Shown: one piece after another, positions 1-9,296 of the stretch
Layout of the letters: each line of letters opens with the position of its first letter
Numbering within the stretch: the stretch's first letter is position 1
Assembly (NCBI RefSeq): GCF_010686655.1
Contig: NZ_JAAGVY010000005.1
Span: 1 to 52,500, forward strand
From: Cryomorpha ignava
GTDB lineage: Bacteria > Bacteroidota > Bacteroidia > Flavobacteriales_D > Cryomorphaceae
Direction: 5' to 3'
DNA: 52,500 nucleotides
Translations under genes and position numbers: made by a program
The notes under the pieces: model-generated
What the model was told of the DNA's origin: nothing
Seen by the model: the letters and a program-made list of their open reading frames with translations, nothing else
Database searches by the model: none

Positions 1-83
1 CGAGCCAGATTAATCGTGCCCTTAAAATGGGTGTGTAGTGTTTCGGTTAATTCTGTACTTTTGAAGTTAGCATTGGTTTTCAT
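1..83 (-). CDS. N-terminal start of a transposase (IS4-like), cut by window edge
   Basis: Reading leftward from an ATG at 83, an open frame of 27 codons runs off the window edge without a stop. Its residues include TETLHTHFKG and end NLAR, which resemble the opening of IS4-family transposases common in Bacteroidota (from memory; not searched). If so, the end of the insertion sequence lies somewhere between 84 and about 186, just in front of the next gene. The inverted repeat could not be identified because only one end is present. Identification is moderate because only 27 residues are visible. Confidence 0.45.
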   Translation of the reverse strand, partial: MKTNANFKSTELTETLHTHFKGTINLA

Positions 84-186
84 GTTCTTGAAAGATGTTT
101 GAGATTATCCTTCTAAGATACTGATTACCAATGCTTTATACTAATTTTTTAACATTTAATTTGCTGATTATCAGCGGGTTATATTT

Positions 187-1833
187 TTGTCATGTACTAA
201 ACTGTTAATTACATGTTTTTTTGCTTCTCTCGTTGTTAATGTCTCGATTGGGTATTCGCAACATTCGCAACAAATAATGTGCGATATTAATTCCGAGATT
301 TATAATGACGAGTTTAGCTGGACATCTGTGGAAGGTGGTTTTGAGACACCTTCTAATCATAATGAACCTCGAGGATCCATGTGGTTAGTGCCTGATGGTA
401 TTCATTGGGATCGGGTAATAGATGGAGGGTTTGATACTCGCTACTTTAGACCATTGCAAAGAATACTGTGTGAATCTTGGTCGGCATCATTTGATATTGA
501 ATTAATTGACGCATCTACGTGGAATGTTGGTGCAATGGGACATAGTATTTTTGCATTGACTGCCGGTACACAACCACCATCTTATTTTTATACTGATCAA
601 TTTCAAAATTATCTTGCTTCAGATCAAGATGGAATTATGGTACAATTATCAGGAACTCAGAATATAAACTCTTTTTCTGTGACTATTAATGATGATGGTG
701 ATTTAACAAATAGTTGCATCATAGACATACCATGGGATCATGGCCAGGCTCCCGAAACTTATCATATTACTTTGGAAAGAATTGGCGGAACAAATGGAAA
801 ACTGACTGTGCGATATGGTACTACCGAAGAGAGTTGTTGTTTTACAATTCCTCCTGCTGTGAACGGACTTTCTCATTTACAGCATGCTAATACTCCGACT
901 GGAGGTTATCGACGGAACTTTACTGGAACATTGACTCGTACTTGTATCATCGATTGCTATCAAGAAGTTGGGTGTTGCGGTAGCCAAGAGATAAGTGGTC
1001 CATCCACCGTTTGTGCAAATCCAATTAATGCAACCTATACTTTAGATGGATGGCCGGCTGAGGCAGAGATTGAGTGGAGTGTTCAAGGATCCATATCAGG
1101 ACTTCAGTATTTAGGAAACTCAATTTTCATTGAGTATGCCACAGGAGCAACGCAATTAATTATTACCGCGAGGGTCACGTGCAATTGCCAAACTTTCATA
1201 TTTACTAAGGTGGTAAATGTTTTCTATACTGAGTCAGCAGATTTCAGTTTAAATGTCGGGGCAGATTTAAATAATTATACCAGCATTTCTGGCTCGCCAG
1301 CAACTACAAATCCGGTCTGGGATCATATTTGGGATATTTATGAAGCCGAAAGTTGTGCACCTCCCAGTGATTTATCGATAGCTTCTGGTAGCAATGCGCT
1401 TCGTCCAACTCAATATGATCAAAACTTCCTTTTTAATGGTACTGATGATCCAGTTTTGTTGACTAGTAACTGTTATATAGTTCGACATATACTCACTTCT
1501 CCAGATGGAGTCTGTAGTTCGGAAAAGAGGAGAAAACTTTTGATTTCGAAACAAAATAATGGAAATGGTAAGGTTACGGAAAACGCAATAAAGCTTTTTC
1601 CTAATCCTGTTTCGAAGACCCTTAACATTGAGATAAATCTGATAGGATATGAAGGTGATTTAGTCTCTTTGGTTATTCAGGATATAAATGGACGAGAATT
1701 GACAAACAGAAAGATTCTCGGTTCATCTTTAGTTCAAGAGGATATTTCATCATTTAGTAATGGCACATATTTTCTGATAGTTACAACTGAAGAAAAGGAC
1801 GTGGTAGAACAAATGATATTCGTCAAAGAATAA
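187..1833 (+). CDS. Secreted T9SS type A cargo protein with lectin-like N-terminal region
   Basis: The 548-residue protein begins with a hydrophobic signal segment (about residues 5-24, ending IGYSQ). Residues about 30-260 look like a concanavalin-A/lectin-like beta-sandwich rich in Trp, Gly and Asp, with paired cysteines (ESCCF, GCCGS). A PKD/Ig-like segment follows at about 265-345. The last 75 residues form a type A T9SS sorting domain, opening LFPNPVSKTLNIEI and ending GTYFLIV plus a short strand, so the product is expected to cross the outer membrane by T9SS and be attached or released. The frame is open from about position 160 but has no ATG; the only usual start is TTG at 187. A putative transposase starts just upstream, so the native 5' end may have been altered. 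Ligand unknown. Confidence 0.8.
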   Translation: MSCTKLLITCFFASLVVNVSIGYSQHSQQIMCDINSEIYNDEFSWTSVEGGFETPSNHNEPRGSMWLVPDGIHWDRVIDGGFDTRYFRPLQRILCESWSASFDIELIDASTWNVGAMGHSIFALTAGTQPPSYFYTDQFQNYLASDQDGIMVQLSGTQNINSFSVTINDDGDLTNSCIIDIPWDHGQAPETYHITLERIGGTNGKLTVRYGTTEESCCFTIPPAVNGLSHLQHANTPTGGYRRNFTGTLTRTCIIDCYQEVGCCGSQEISGPSTVCANPINATYTLDGWPAEAEIEWSVQGSISGLQYLGNSIFIEYATGATQLIITARVTCNCQTFIFTKVVNVFYTESADFSLNVGADLNNYTSISGSPATTNPVWDHIWDIYEAESCAPPSDLSIASGSNALRPTQYDQNFLFNGTDDPVLLTSNCYIVRHILTSPDGVCSSEKRRKLLISKQNNGNGKVTENAIKLFPNPVSKTLNIEINLIGYEGDLVSLVIQDINGRELTNRKILGSSLVQEDISSFSNGTYFLIVTTEEKDVVEQMIFVKE

Positions 1834-2021
1834 CTTTAAGGTTAATTTAATTAATGAAAGGTTGCTCAAGGCGGCAGCTTTTCAATTTATCATGTTGAAA
1901 TTCCCAACATTTTTTGTTATATGGAATGTAGTAAATCGTTCGTTATTGAATAAATCGTAAACCAGTTGTTGACGCTCGCAACAACAAGGTTGATCAAATA
2001 CTATAAATTAATCAAGTTAAA

Positions 2022-2052
2022 AAGCTGATGCAAGAAGCATCAGCTTTTTTTT
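2022..2052 (+). terminator. Intrinsic terminator, probably bidirectional
   Basis: A perfect 10-bp stem, AAGCTGATGC paired with GCATCAGCTT around a 5-nt loop, is followed on the plus strand by a run of T and preceded by a run of A. It lies between the convergent T9SS gene and the LpxD-like operon and could stop transcription from both sides. Confidence 0.85.
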
Positions 2053-2097
2053 GCCTCCTTCTTATTCGAACTATCCTAATATTCCTCAATCAGGCTT

Positions 2098-3090
2098 TCA
2101 ACTGTCTTTATGCTTATTCTTCAACAGCCATTGCTTCTGTTCCTTTCGCAGGCTTACAAAATCAACAAGCGGTATAGCCGGGCTGCCGAGTACCGTTTCA
2201 TTATCGGCAACGCTCTTGGTAACAGTACTCCCAATACCTATCGTAGTATTCTTGCCAATGGTAATGGCGTTCCGTATAGCACTTGATGGAGCTACCCAGC
2301 TATTCTCACCAATTACAACACTACCGGCAATCATGGAACAGGCAATGATTAATGAGTTTTTGCCAATTTGAACATTGTGTGCAATGTGTACAAGGTTGTC
2401 AATTTTTACGCCATGGTTTATTATGGTGTCAGATAATGATCCCCTGTCAATACAAGTGTTACTCCCAATATGTACATTTTCCTTAATTAGAACACGACCA
2501 TAATGTGGGAAAAGCTCGATTTCACCATTTTCAAGTTTGCTGTAACCAAAACCATTTTCACCGATTGTAGTATTAGACCCTATTTTAACATTATCACCAA
2601 CAGTAGCGTTTTTTATCACTGTATTCTGACCAATAGAAATATTTCTCCCTATTTCGGAGTTTTCTGAAATAAAAACATTGGCTCCTATCACATTATTCTT
2701 GCCAATTTTCGCTCCTTCTTCTATAATGGCAGTAGTGTGAATTTTATCGGAACTGTTGGGAGCTTCAAACGCTAAAAATTCTTTGCAGAAATCAATTAGC
2801 AATTGTTTTGGATTATCATGAATTAAAAAAGCCTTGCCTTGGGTAGCACTATTCGACACTAGTAATTCTTCTGGAACGATTATTAATTTGCAGTCGGTTT
2901 GAGCTATAATTTGAGTTGCATTACTTTCATATTTCTTTGTCAAGATCGCAATATTTGATGCATCACAAATATGAATTGCTTTGGGAAATGATATAACATG
3001 ATCTTTTGCTAATCCAAAATTCTTTATTGTCCCATTCCTTTCGCTGTACCAATCAGAAATTTCGGAAAAGTATATTTTCTTTTGACTCAT
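2098..3090 (-). CDS. LpxD-like hexapeptide-repeat N-acyltransferase
   Basis: This 330-residue left-handed beta-helix acyltransferase has hexapeptide repeats from about residue 120 to 300 (IGKNNVIGANVFI, IGENSWVAP) and an N-terminal domain of about 110 residues. It keeps LpxD landmarks: ENGFGY at 178-183, CIDRGS at 213-218, and KIDNLVHIAHNV at 229-240 with His238, near the catalytic histidine of E. coli LpxD (His239). LpxD enzymes move a hydroxyacyl chain from ACP onto the amino group of a UDP-sugar. Here the gene is the last of a four-gene operon with an epimerase and a deacetylase, overlapping the deacetylase by 4 nt. It is therefore more likely a polysaccharide-specific paralog than the lipid A enzyme itself (inference). 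Confidence 0.85.
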   Translation of the reverse strand: MSQKKIYFSEISDWYSERNGTIKNFGLAKDHVISFPKAIHICDASNIAILTKKYESNATQIIAQTDCKLIIVPEELLVSNSATQGKAFLIHDNPKQLLIDFCKEFLAFEAPNSSDKIHTTAIIEEGAKIGKNNVIGANVFISENSEIGRNISIGQNTVIKNATVGDNVKIGSNTTIGENGFGYSKLENGEIELFPHYGRVLIKENVHIGSNTCIDRGSLSDTIINHGVKIDNLVHIAHNVQIGKNSLIIACSMIAGSVVIGENSWVAPSSAIRNAITIGKNTTIGIGSTVTKSVADNETVLGSPAIPLVDFVSLRKEQKQWLLKNKHKDS

Positions 3091-3728
3091 TTTGCTATCA
3101 ATCGTATTAGTTCAAACGATTCGGCATACTTTATTAATATCTGACCTCCACGTAAAGTAGCCAAAGCTGTGATGAATTCTGGTGAACTATAGGTTCTGAA
3201 ATTTTGAGACTTATAGCACGCTATAGCATCAAGCTTACTATTTAAATGACTATCATCCAATGGATTGTATACAAATGATGTAAATCCGAAATTATTCCAG
3301 GGCATTTCATACCCCAGAAGGTTGTAGAATTTAAAAGCACGCTTACCTTCTTCATGTATCACGGCATGATCCTGATGAATATCACTTGAACTTGGGATAA
3401 AAACTAAATCAGGTTTAATCTTATTTCTTACCTCAATCATTTGTTCTAAAATTTCTTGACGTCTGGCAGGAAACTCGCGAACGGAGAAATCAAATACGAT
3501 TATGTTTTCTTTAGGGATTTTTAAAAGTGATAGTGATGCATACATTTCCTGTTCTATTGCGCCAATTTCAAAATTGGCAGGAGTGCTTTTTTCGCAAAGA
3601 CTGAAAACAATTACGAAGACTTCTTTCCCTTTTTCTATTAGTTTGGCTATAGTACCTCCCAATCCAAACTCGGCATCATCGGGATGAGGAGCTAATATCA
3701 GGACTCTATTAATGTTCTCAAAAATCAT
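3087..3728 (-). CDS. PIG-L/LmbE-family N-acetylglucosamine deacetylase
   Basis: This 213-residue protein carries the PIG-L zinc-site motif PHPDDAEFGLGGT at about residues 14-26 and the second metal/catalytic motif HQDHAVI at about 117-123. PIG-L enzymes remove the N-acetyl group from GlcNAc-type substrates in the cytoplasm. It overlaps the epimerase stop upstream and the LpxD-like start downstream by 4 nt each (ATGA junctions), so translation is probably coupled. With an N-acyltransferase next, the natural reading is deacetylation followed by re-acylation of a nucleotide sugar or lipid-linked sugar. Substrate is inferred from context only. Confidence 0.88.
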   Translation of the reverse strand: MIFENINRVLILAPHPDDAEFGLGGTIAKLIEKGKEVFVIVFSLCEKSTPANFEIGAIEQEMYASLSLLKIPKENIIVFDFSVREFPARRQEILEQMIEVRNKIKPDLVFIPSSSDIHQDHAVIHEEGKRAFKFYNLLGYEMPWNNFGFTSFVYNPLDDSHLNSKLDAIACYKSQNFRTYSSPEFITALATLRGGQILIKYAESFELIRLIAK

Positions 3729-4879
3729 TTTTTAATATTTTCAATTATTTTTTCACAGATGAAATGAGCACTTTTTCCATCGCCATAGATGCTTTCAAAA
3801 TGTTGTGGTTTATTTTCTAAAAAATACTTTGCACCTTGACAAAGCAAATCATAATCGCTACCAACTAGTTTAGCGTTTTTGGACTCGACCAGCTCTACCC
3901 ACGGAGTTTCTTCCAACATAATGAGACAGGGTTTTTTCATAAAAAACGCCTCTTTTTGAACGCCACCCGAATCTGTGACAATTAGATCCGCATTTTTTTC
4001 CAATCCAATCATTTCTATAAATGAAATTGGCGGCATACAATGAATGCCCTTTGCGTCAATCATTCCTGAAAGCTCCTGATTTTGATCAATTAATTTTCGG
4101 GTTCTGGGATGAATCGGAAAAATTATTTCCTTGCCTAAACTATCGATTGCATAGTGTAAAAAAGATAGAATCGCCTTAAAATTTTCAAGATTATCCACAT
4201 TAGAAGGACGATGGGCGGTAATTAAGAAAAAATTGCTTTCAGGTAAATGGTATTTATCTATGAGCGCCTTAAAATAACTTTCCGCTTTATCTTTAAAGTA
4301 TAACGTGTTATCATACATGATATCTCCACATCTATATACCTTTGGATGATTAAGTAGTAAATTGTCTTCGGGTTCTGTTTCGGCTGTGGTAAAACCTTCT
4401 TTCTGAAGACTTAAAATTCCGTCATCAGAAGGCACAAATAGCAAAGATGAAACATGATCGCAAATAAGTCGATTTACCTCTTCGGGAAATAATTTATTAA
4501 ATGAGCGCACCCCCGCTTCAACGTGGATGACAGGAATGTGTCGTTTCACACCAACAAGACAAGCCGCAAGAGTTGAGTTTGTATCTCCATAAAGCAAAAT
4601 AGCGTTTGGCATTTCCTTTTCAACGACCTCATCAAGCGCAATCATTATTTTTGCAGTCTGATGGGCATGATTTGAGGATCCTATTTTAAGATTGTATTTT
4701 TCTTTAGGAATATTTAATTCATCAAAAAATATATTTGACATCTCAGGATCGTAGTGCTGTCCGGTATGCACAATCACTTCTTCAATTTTATTGCTAAAAG
4801 ATTTTGAGATAGCTCTACTAATCGCGGCAGATTTTATAAACTGTGGTCGGGCACCAATTACAGTGAGTAACTTAATCAT
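3725..4879 (-). CDS. wecB: UDP-N-acetylglucosamine 2-epimerase (non-hydrolysing)
   Basis: This 384-residue enzyme of the WecB/MnaA family interconverts UDP-GlcNAc and UDP-ManNAc. Family signatures are all present: GARPQFIK at 8-15, HTGQHYD near 38, LYGDTNSTLAA near 96, HVEAGVRSF with PEEVNR near 120-138, TAHRPSNVDN near 221, and the UDP-binding TDSGGVQKEAFF near 305. It overlaps the glycosyltransferase upstream by 8 nt and the deacetylase downstream by 4 nt. In this operon it may supply an amino sugar for surface glycan synthesis. The symbol is by family; the pathway here need not be enterobacterial common antigen. Confidence 0.93.
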   Translation of the reverse strand: MIKLLTVIGARPQFIKSAAISRAISKSFSNKIEEVIVHTGQHYDPEMSNIFFDELNIPKEKYNLKIGSSNHAHQTAKIMIALDEVVEKEMPNAILLYGDTNSTLAACLVGVKRHIPVIHVEAGVRSFNKLFPEEVNRLICDHVSSLLFVPSDDGILSLQKEGFTTAETEPEDNLLLNHPKVYRCGDIMYDNTLYFKDKAESYFKALIDKYHLPESNFFLITAHRPSNVDNLENFKAILSFLHYAIDSLGKEIIFPIHPRTRKLIDQNQELSGMIDAKGIHCMPPISFIEMIGLEKNADLIVTDSGGVQKEAFFMKKPCLIMLEETPWVELVESKNAKLVGSDYDLLCQGAKYFLENKPQHFESIYGDGKSAHFICEKIIENIKK

Positions 4880-6176
4880 GTATCGACTTATTTAACAAAT
4901 CTACAACTTTCTTAGTTAATTCCGAATAGCTATATTGATCAATATCTATCGAATTACATTCATTATTTTGATTACGGAATTTTTCATGTTTTTCAATAAG
5001 AACTTGTTTAATTAAATTGGTGTCGCCGAAGTCAATAATAGACCCGGCTGAACATGACCTTATAATATCCGCGGCATCACCATGTGAAGGCCCTATGCAT
5101 AGAATAGGGCGTTTGGCCTGCAAATATTCAAAAAGCTTTCCTGTTAAAACGAATTCTGCATTTTCTATTCTATCAATCGGTAATAAAAGCAATTGAGCCG
5201 ATCTTTGAATTCTTTTCGCGTTAATGTGATCAACATGCGCTATAAAAGTTGTGAATCTTGTTAGATCATGATTTTCTAATGACTCTTTAACAAACGGAGC
5301 AACATTACCGACAAGTTTTATCTCCAAATCATTCGCAAAATGTTCGCTTTTTTTCACCATTTCGGATAGGCAAAGCCACAGATCGTCACAATTTCTATGA
5401 TGCAAGAAACTTCCTGTGTGAACAATAGAAAATTTAGTGTCAAGTTGAACAGGATCGCGATCTAGATCCGAGCCGTTGTAGCCATTATACACTATACTAC
5501 TATTAATGTCGTACTTTTCTTTAAACTCTTTTTGAATTGTTTTTCCAACAACCATAACATTGGTTGATTCCTTTAACACGGCTTTTTCAAGCTTTTCGTG
5601 TTTTTTTAACGCAAATTTTGTCAAATTCATTTGCTTTAAATAATCCATGCTTGTCCATGGATCCCTGAAATCAGAAATCCATGGAATTTGATATTTCTCA
5701 TGGATTTTTTTTGCTATGAGATGAGCGCTATGAGGCGGGCCTGTTGAAATAATTGCATCTACATTATGTCCAGACAAATAAGTATCGAGATACTTGAATG
5801 ATCTTTTTATCCAAAACATTCTGGCATCAGGAATAAAAAAATTACCTCTTATAGCCCACATCAGCTTTTTCAAAGGCGAAGTATTTACACTAGATTGCTG
5901 TTGAAGTTTATAAAGGCTTTTGGATTTATTTCCTTTTTTGTGCAACAACGATATGATATTGTTAGGCTCCGGGGCTCTTACGCTATGTTTTTCAATGTCA
6001 TCTGGAACCTGGTTTAAGAGCATCTCATCCACAATCGGATAATTCGCATTTTTTGCTGTAAAAATTATAGGTCTCCAATTGTTGTCAGGTAAATTTTTTG
6101 AAAACTGCAGCCAGCGCTGCACGCCAATCCCTCCACTTGGCGGCCAGTAATACGTTATTATTAGTACTTTTTTCAC
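4872..6176 (-). CDS. Glycosyltransferase, GT4-like
   Basis: This 434-residue two-domain GT-B protein begins with a Rossmann strand and Gly-rich donor loop (YYWPPSGGIGVQRW) and has a C-terminal nucleotide-sugar region containing LTGKLFEYLQAKRPIL, the GT4-type Glu-rich loop. A basic, hydrophobic stretch (ISTGPPHSAHLIA, then FRDPW) matches GT4 enzymes of O-antigen and capsule clusters. The start is GTG at 6176, fixed by the strand KKVLIITYYW that opens the fold. A TACCTTTG promoter box ends only 5 nt before it, so the transcript may be leaderless. It heads the four-gene operon. Donor and acceptor sugars cannot be told from sequence. Confidence 0.88.
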   Translation of the reverse strand: MKKVLIITYYWPPSGGIGVQRWLQFSKNLPDNNWRPIIFTAKNANYPIVDEMLLNQVPDDIEKHSVRAPEPNNIISLLHKKGNKSKSLYKLQQQSSVNTSPLKKLMWAIRGNFFIPDARMFWIKRSFKYLDTYLSGHNVDAIISTGPPHSAHLIAKKIHEKYQIPWISDFRDPWTSMDYLKQMNLTKFALKKHEKLEKAVLKESTNVMVVGKTIQKEFKEKYDINSSIVYNGYNGSDLDRDPVQLDTKFSIVHTGSFLHHRNCDDLWLCLSEMVKKSEHFANDLEIKLVGNVAPFVKESLENHDLTRFTTFIAHVDHINAKRIQRSAQLLLLPIDRIENAEFVLTGKLFEYLQAKRPILCIGPSHGDAADIIRSCSAGSIIDFGDTNLIKQVLIEKHEKFRNQNNECNSIDIDQYSYSELTKKVVDLLNKSIHD

Positions 6177-6181
6177 GTTTG

Positions 6182-6189
6182 CAAAGGTA
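6182..6189 (-). promoter_or_regulatory. -7 box TACCTTTG for the glycan operon
   Basis: The minus strand reads TACCTTTG, an exact match to the Bacteroidota -7 element TAnnTTTG. Its last base is 5 nt from the GTG start at 6176, which would place transcription initiation at or next to the start codon. Confidence 0.6.
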
Positions 6190-6791
6190 GGCTATCGCAT
6201 GAATCCTGCACTAATGGAATGAGACAAATTTAAGGGAAGTATCGAAACAGCTTTTAGGTGGTTCCCATCACAAAAACTCCATTTGTATAATACAAAGACT
6301 GTTGGGGAACCTATGGTCAAATAGCTAGTTACGGCATCAGCAATGTAATTGTAAAAGTTGTCTGGCTTGTATTGCTGCACATTTATACCTCTTCATTGAG
6401 CGTAGATGAGTAAGGCATAGTGCTTCATCCTGAAGTTGCCACGCGATTTTTGCCGGAGTGATTCCCATACAAATTCCTAACTCAATGTTCCGACAGAAGA
6501 GCGATAAAGATAGTTGAAACAACAAAAAATTTACTTGACATCGTTGGTGGGCATGTTGAGAATTTTACAATATTCGGCGCTATCATCCTCACTTTTCGCG
6601 ACTTCTTTGGTCCGTTGATTTTTGAGAGTAATAAGTTGATAGGAATGAAATATGGTTTTTTGGTTCGACTAATTGAGAATGGATTTACGAAACGTTATCC
6701 AATTCAGGGAATATGAGTTTCAAAATCGGAATTTTTATGCTATACTCACAATTAGATTTACATTGTGCTGTTATTTCGGGTACTCTAATTC
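6190..6791. other. Intergenic region between divergent glycan operon and flippase
   Basis: About 600 bases hold no gene I can identify. A plus-strand frame is open from about 6460 to 6714 (ending KRYPIQGI then stop) but has no convincing start codon and no family I recognise; it may be a decayed coding remnant or chance. Short overlapping minus-strand frames at 6192-6525 are probably noise. The region should carry the flippase promoter, but no exact TAnnTTTG box is seen directly upstream of 6792. Confidence 0.4.
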
Positions 6792-8288
6792 ATGATTAAA
6801 GATTTACGCAATACATTTAAGCAAACGGCTATTTATGGAGTAGTTTCCTTATTGGTAAAGGTTGCAGGGTTAATTCTGCTGCCCATCTATGCCAATTCGC
6901 TTAGCACAGAGGCTTTTGGTTTGCTCGGTTGGTTCGAGCTTATTACGCTATTTTTCGTGGGAGTAATCTCATTCAGCCTGCCATCTTCTATGCTAAGACT
7001 TGCCAGTGAAAAAGATGATATAGAAAGTCAGAATAAAATTTATGCCACTTCACTCTTGATGATTTTGTTTTTCGGGGGTATTTTCTTGGCGATCTTCCTT
7101 CCGTTAAACTCCATTTTAAGCCGGGTAATTTTTGAGACCGACGAATATGCACCCTATTTCACAATTGCATTTATTTCAATTGTTATAGAAATACTCGGCG
7201 TACTCCCGTTGCAACTACTTCGCTTACGCGAAAAATCGACACAATACCTTGGATTTTTCGGATTGAAACTTCTTTCGCTAATCGGATTTATTTGGTATTT
7301 TGTATCTGTGAAAGATATGGGGGTCTATGGCGCTTTGTGGGGCTTTTTATGTGCGAATATTACCTTCCTGATATCCACATTTTTCTTTCAGTTTAAAAAT
7401 TTGGTACTCAAGTTCGATAAAAAGGCAGCCAGAGAAATGTATTATTTTGGTGCTCCGCTTATCTTTACAACTATTGCAGGAACTTTACTCACAATAGCAG
7501 ATAGAATAATTATTGAAATTTACGGTGAACTTTCTGATTTAGGTATTTATACAATGGCCTATAAAATTGGGAGTTTGTCTAATCTTTTAATAATCGGCAG
7601 CTTTTCATTGGGCTTTTTACCGATTGCTTTCAAAAAGTTTGGTGATGCGAATTTTGATCGGTTTTACAGTAAAATGTTTACCTATTTTATTGGCATCACT
7701 ATTCTGGTCACTTTGGTGGTTTCACTCTTTAGCAAAGAAGGAATTAAATTAATCAGCAGCACCAATCCTGATTATTGGCTCGCTGTAAATCTGGTTCCAT
7801 TTATTGCCTATATGTTTTTATTTAAGGCACTTACAAACTATATTTCATATATTTTTTTGCTAACGAAGCATACCAAGTATCAGGCTTATGTAACCATTGC
7901 AGGGATGGTTATAAACATTGCCCTGAATTTTTTACTCATTCCTAGATACAATATGCAAGGCGCAATTCTCGCCACCGGAATAAGCTATATATGCATGACA
8001 ATCATGACTTATAAAATGGCGCAACAAAACTATCGCATCGATTATGAGTTTAAGCGAATTACGGTTTTAATGGTAAGTTGTGCCGTTTTTATAGCCATAG
8101 GAATATTTTTTAACGACCTGGATTTATTGAGTAGAATTATCATCAAAACAGGCTTGACTGTGGGGTATGTGGTATTTATTTTTTACGCTGTAGCGGATAA
8201 AGTGGAAAGAGAAAAAGTTCAAAAAATAACAGGAATGATCCGAAAAGGTGGAATTAAAGAATTTTTAACCAGTTTTAAAAAGGATTAA
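6792..8288 (+). CDS. Oligosaccharide flippase / polysaccharide transporter (Wzx-like)
   Basis: This 498-residue integral membrane protein has roughly 12-14 hydrophobic helices spread along its length, opening with TAIYGVVSLLVKVAGLILLPIYA and a GLLGWFE segment. This N-terminal pattern is typical of the polysaccharide transporter family of the MOP superfamily (Wzx/RfbX type), which moves lipid-linked oligosaccharide across the inner membrane. It is divergent from the glycosyltransferase-epimerase operon and near two further glycan genes, which fits a role in exporting the glycan made there. No polymerase (Wzy) or chain-length regulator lies in this window. The transported glycan is unknown. Confidence 0.88.
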   Translation: MIKDLRNTFKQTAIYGVVSLLVKVAGLILLPIYANSLSTEAFGLLGWFELITLFFVGVISFSLPSSMLRLASEKDDIESQNKIYATSLLMILFFGGIFLAIFLPLNSILSRVIFETDEYAPYFTIAFISIVIEILGVLPLQLLRLREKSTQYLGFFGLKLLSLIGFIWYFVSVKDMGVYGALWGFLCANITFLISTFFFQFKNLVLKFDKKAAREMYYFGAPLIFTTIAGTLLTIADRIIIEIYGELSDLGIYTMAYKIGSLSNLLIIGSFSLGFLPIAFKKFGDANFDRFYSKMFTYFIGITILVTLVVSLFSKEGIKLISSTNPDYWLAVNLVPFIAYMFLFKALTNYISYIFLLTKHTKYQAYVTIAGMVINIALNFLLIPRYNMQGAILATGISYICMTIMTYKMAQQNYRIDYEFKRITVLMVSCAVFIAIGIFFNDLDLLSRIIIKTGLTVGYVVFIFYAVADKVEREKVQKITGMIRKGGIKEFLTSFKKD

Positions 8289-8428
8289 GAAATAATTACG
8301 AATTTTGTGTTTTTTGTATTTCCAGCAATTTTTCCAAATTTCCGCTTAAATTTCCATGTGTTAAATCGGCTTATGAAGCGAATGAATATTTTTTGCGTTG
8401 ATCACGCTTGAGCAGACAAAATATTTGG

Positions 8429-9184
8429 TTACAATAATTTCCTCTTGTGTATGAAAGATACTTCTTCATAAGTATTTGAACTAGCAAAAACGGCATATCC
8501 CGTATTATTCAACTTTTCCACTATTTGTTTTGATCTATAATTCTCTTGATCAAAAAGTCGGTCATGAAACTCAATAAGCATCTGGTCTATTGTGACCTCA
8601 GAATTCAGTATTTTTTCTAACACGGTATACTCTGAACCTTCAATATCCATTTTTATAACATCGATATGTTTATGCCCCAATTCATTTACGATATCATCGA
8701 ATGATTTCATTTCGACTTCAATTGAATTATCTGCGCTTACAGCATCACTTTCAACCAGGCTGCCAGATACTCCTTTTGGGTTTTCTGGTAAATGGAAGTT
8801 AAAAACACCGGATTCTGACTCAGTAATGCCATAACTAAAGAAAGTAAATGAATCAGGAAGGTTTTGTTTTCCTATAAAATTTATCGATTTCGGAGTTGGA
8901 TCAAAAGCAAAAATTTTGCATTTATGATTTTTCATACAAGTCTTATCAAAAGAGATGTCCTTTCCAATGCCAAATGAGTATATAATTGAATTGGAATTAA
9001 GCAATACTGGATTAATATAAAATCCACCGTAATTATTGCCGTACCATTTATGGTCGCAATCTACTTTCTTAATTAAATGTGCAATCTTTTTTTCGTCTAT
9101 TTGGCGAGCGAGCACTCGTCCCCTTTTCTTTGAAAGGTAATTTAACCTAATTGAGTTTAATTGTTCTCTAATTCTTTCTAGCAT
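8429..9184 (-). CDS. FkbM-family methyltransferase
   Basis: This 251-residue protein has a Rossmann-like core with the FkbM hallmarks FAFDPTPKSINFI (about residues 93-105) and VIKMDIEGSEYTVLEKIL (about 179-196), followed by LIEFHDRL. FkbM-type enzymes are SAM-dependent O-methyltransferases, often acting on sugars in surface glycan clusters. A basic N-terminal stretch (RLNYLSKKRGR) precedes the domain. It stands alone on the minus strand downstream of the flippase, with 112 nt to the next glycosyltransferase. The methyl acceptor is likely a sugar hydroxyl, by context. Confidence 0.87.
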   Translation of the reverse strand: MLERIREQLNSIRLNYLSKKRGRVLARQIDEKKIAHLIKKVDCDHKWYGNNYGGFYINPVLLNSNSIIYSFGIGKDISFDKTCMKNHKCKIFAFDPTPKSINFIGKQNLPDSFTFFSYGITESESGVFNFHLPENPKGVSGSLVESDAVSADNSIEVEMKSFDDIVNELGHKHIDVIKMDIEGSEYTVLEKILNSEVTIDQMLIEFHDRLFDQENYRSKQIVEKLNNTGYAVFASSNTYEEVSFIHKRKLL

Positions 9185-9296
9185 ATTTATATTACTAACT
9201 GGGTTCTAATTTTATATGAATGATATAGCTTAAATCAGTCGTGAAAAAACGTATTGTATTTCTGTGGTTTTCAAATTTAGGGTCGAACTAATTATT

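Noticed and set aside
6192-6525. Two overlapping short minus-strand frames in the intergenic region
   Set aside because: No family resemblance, no promoter box, odd composition; likely chance frames.
6460-6714. Open plus-strand frame before the flippase
   Set aside because: No usable start codon and no recognised family; only noted as a possible remnant.
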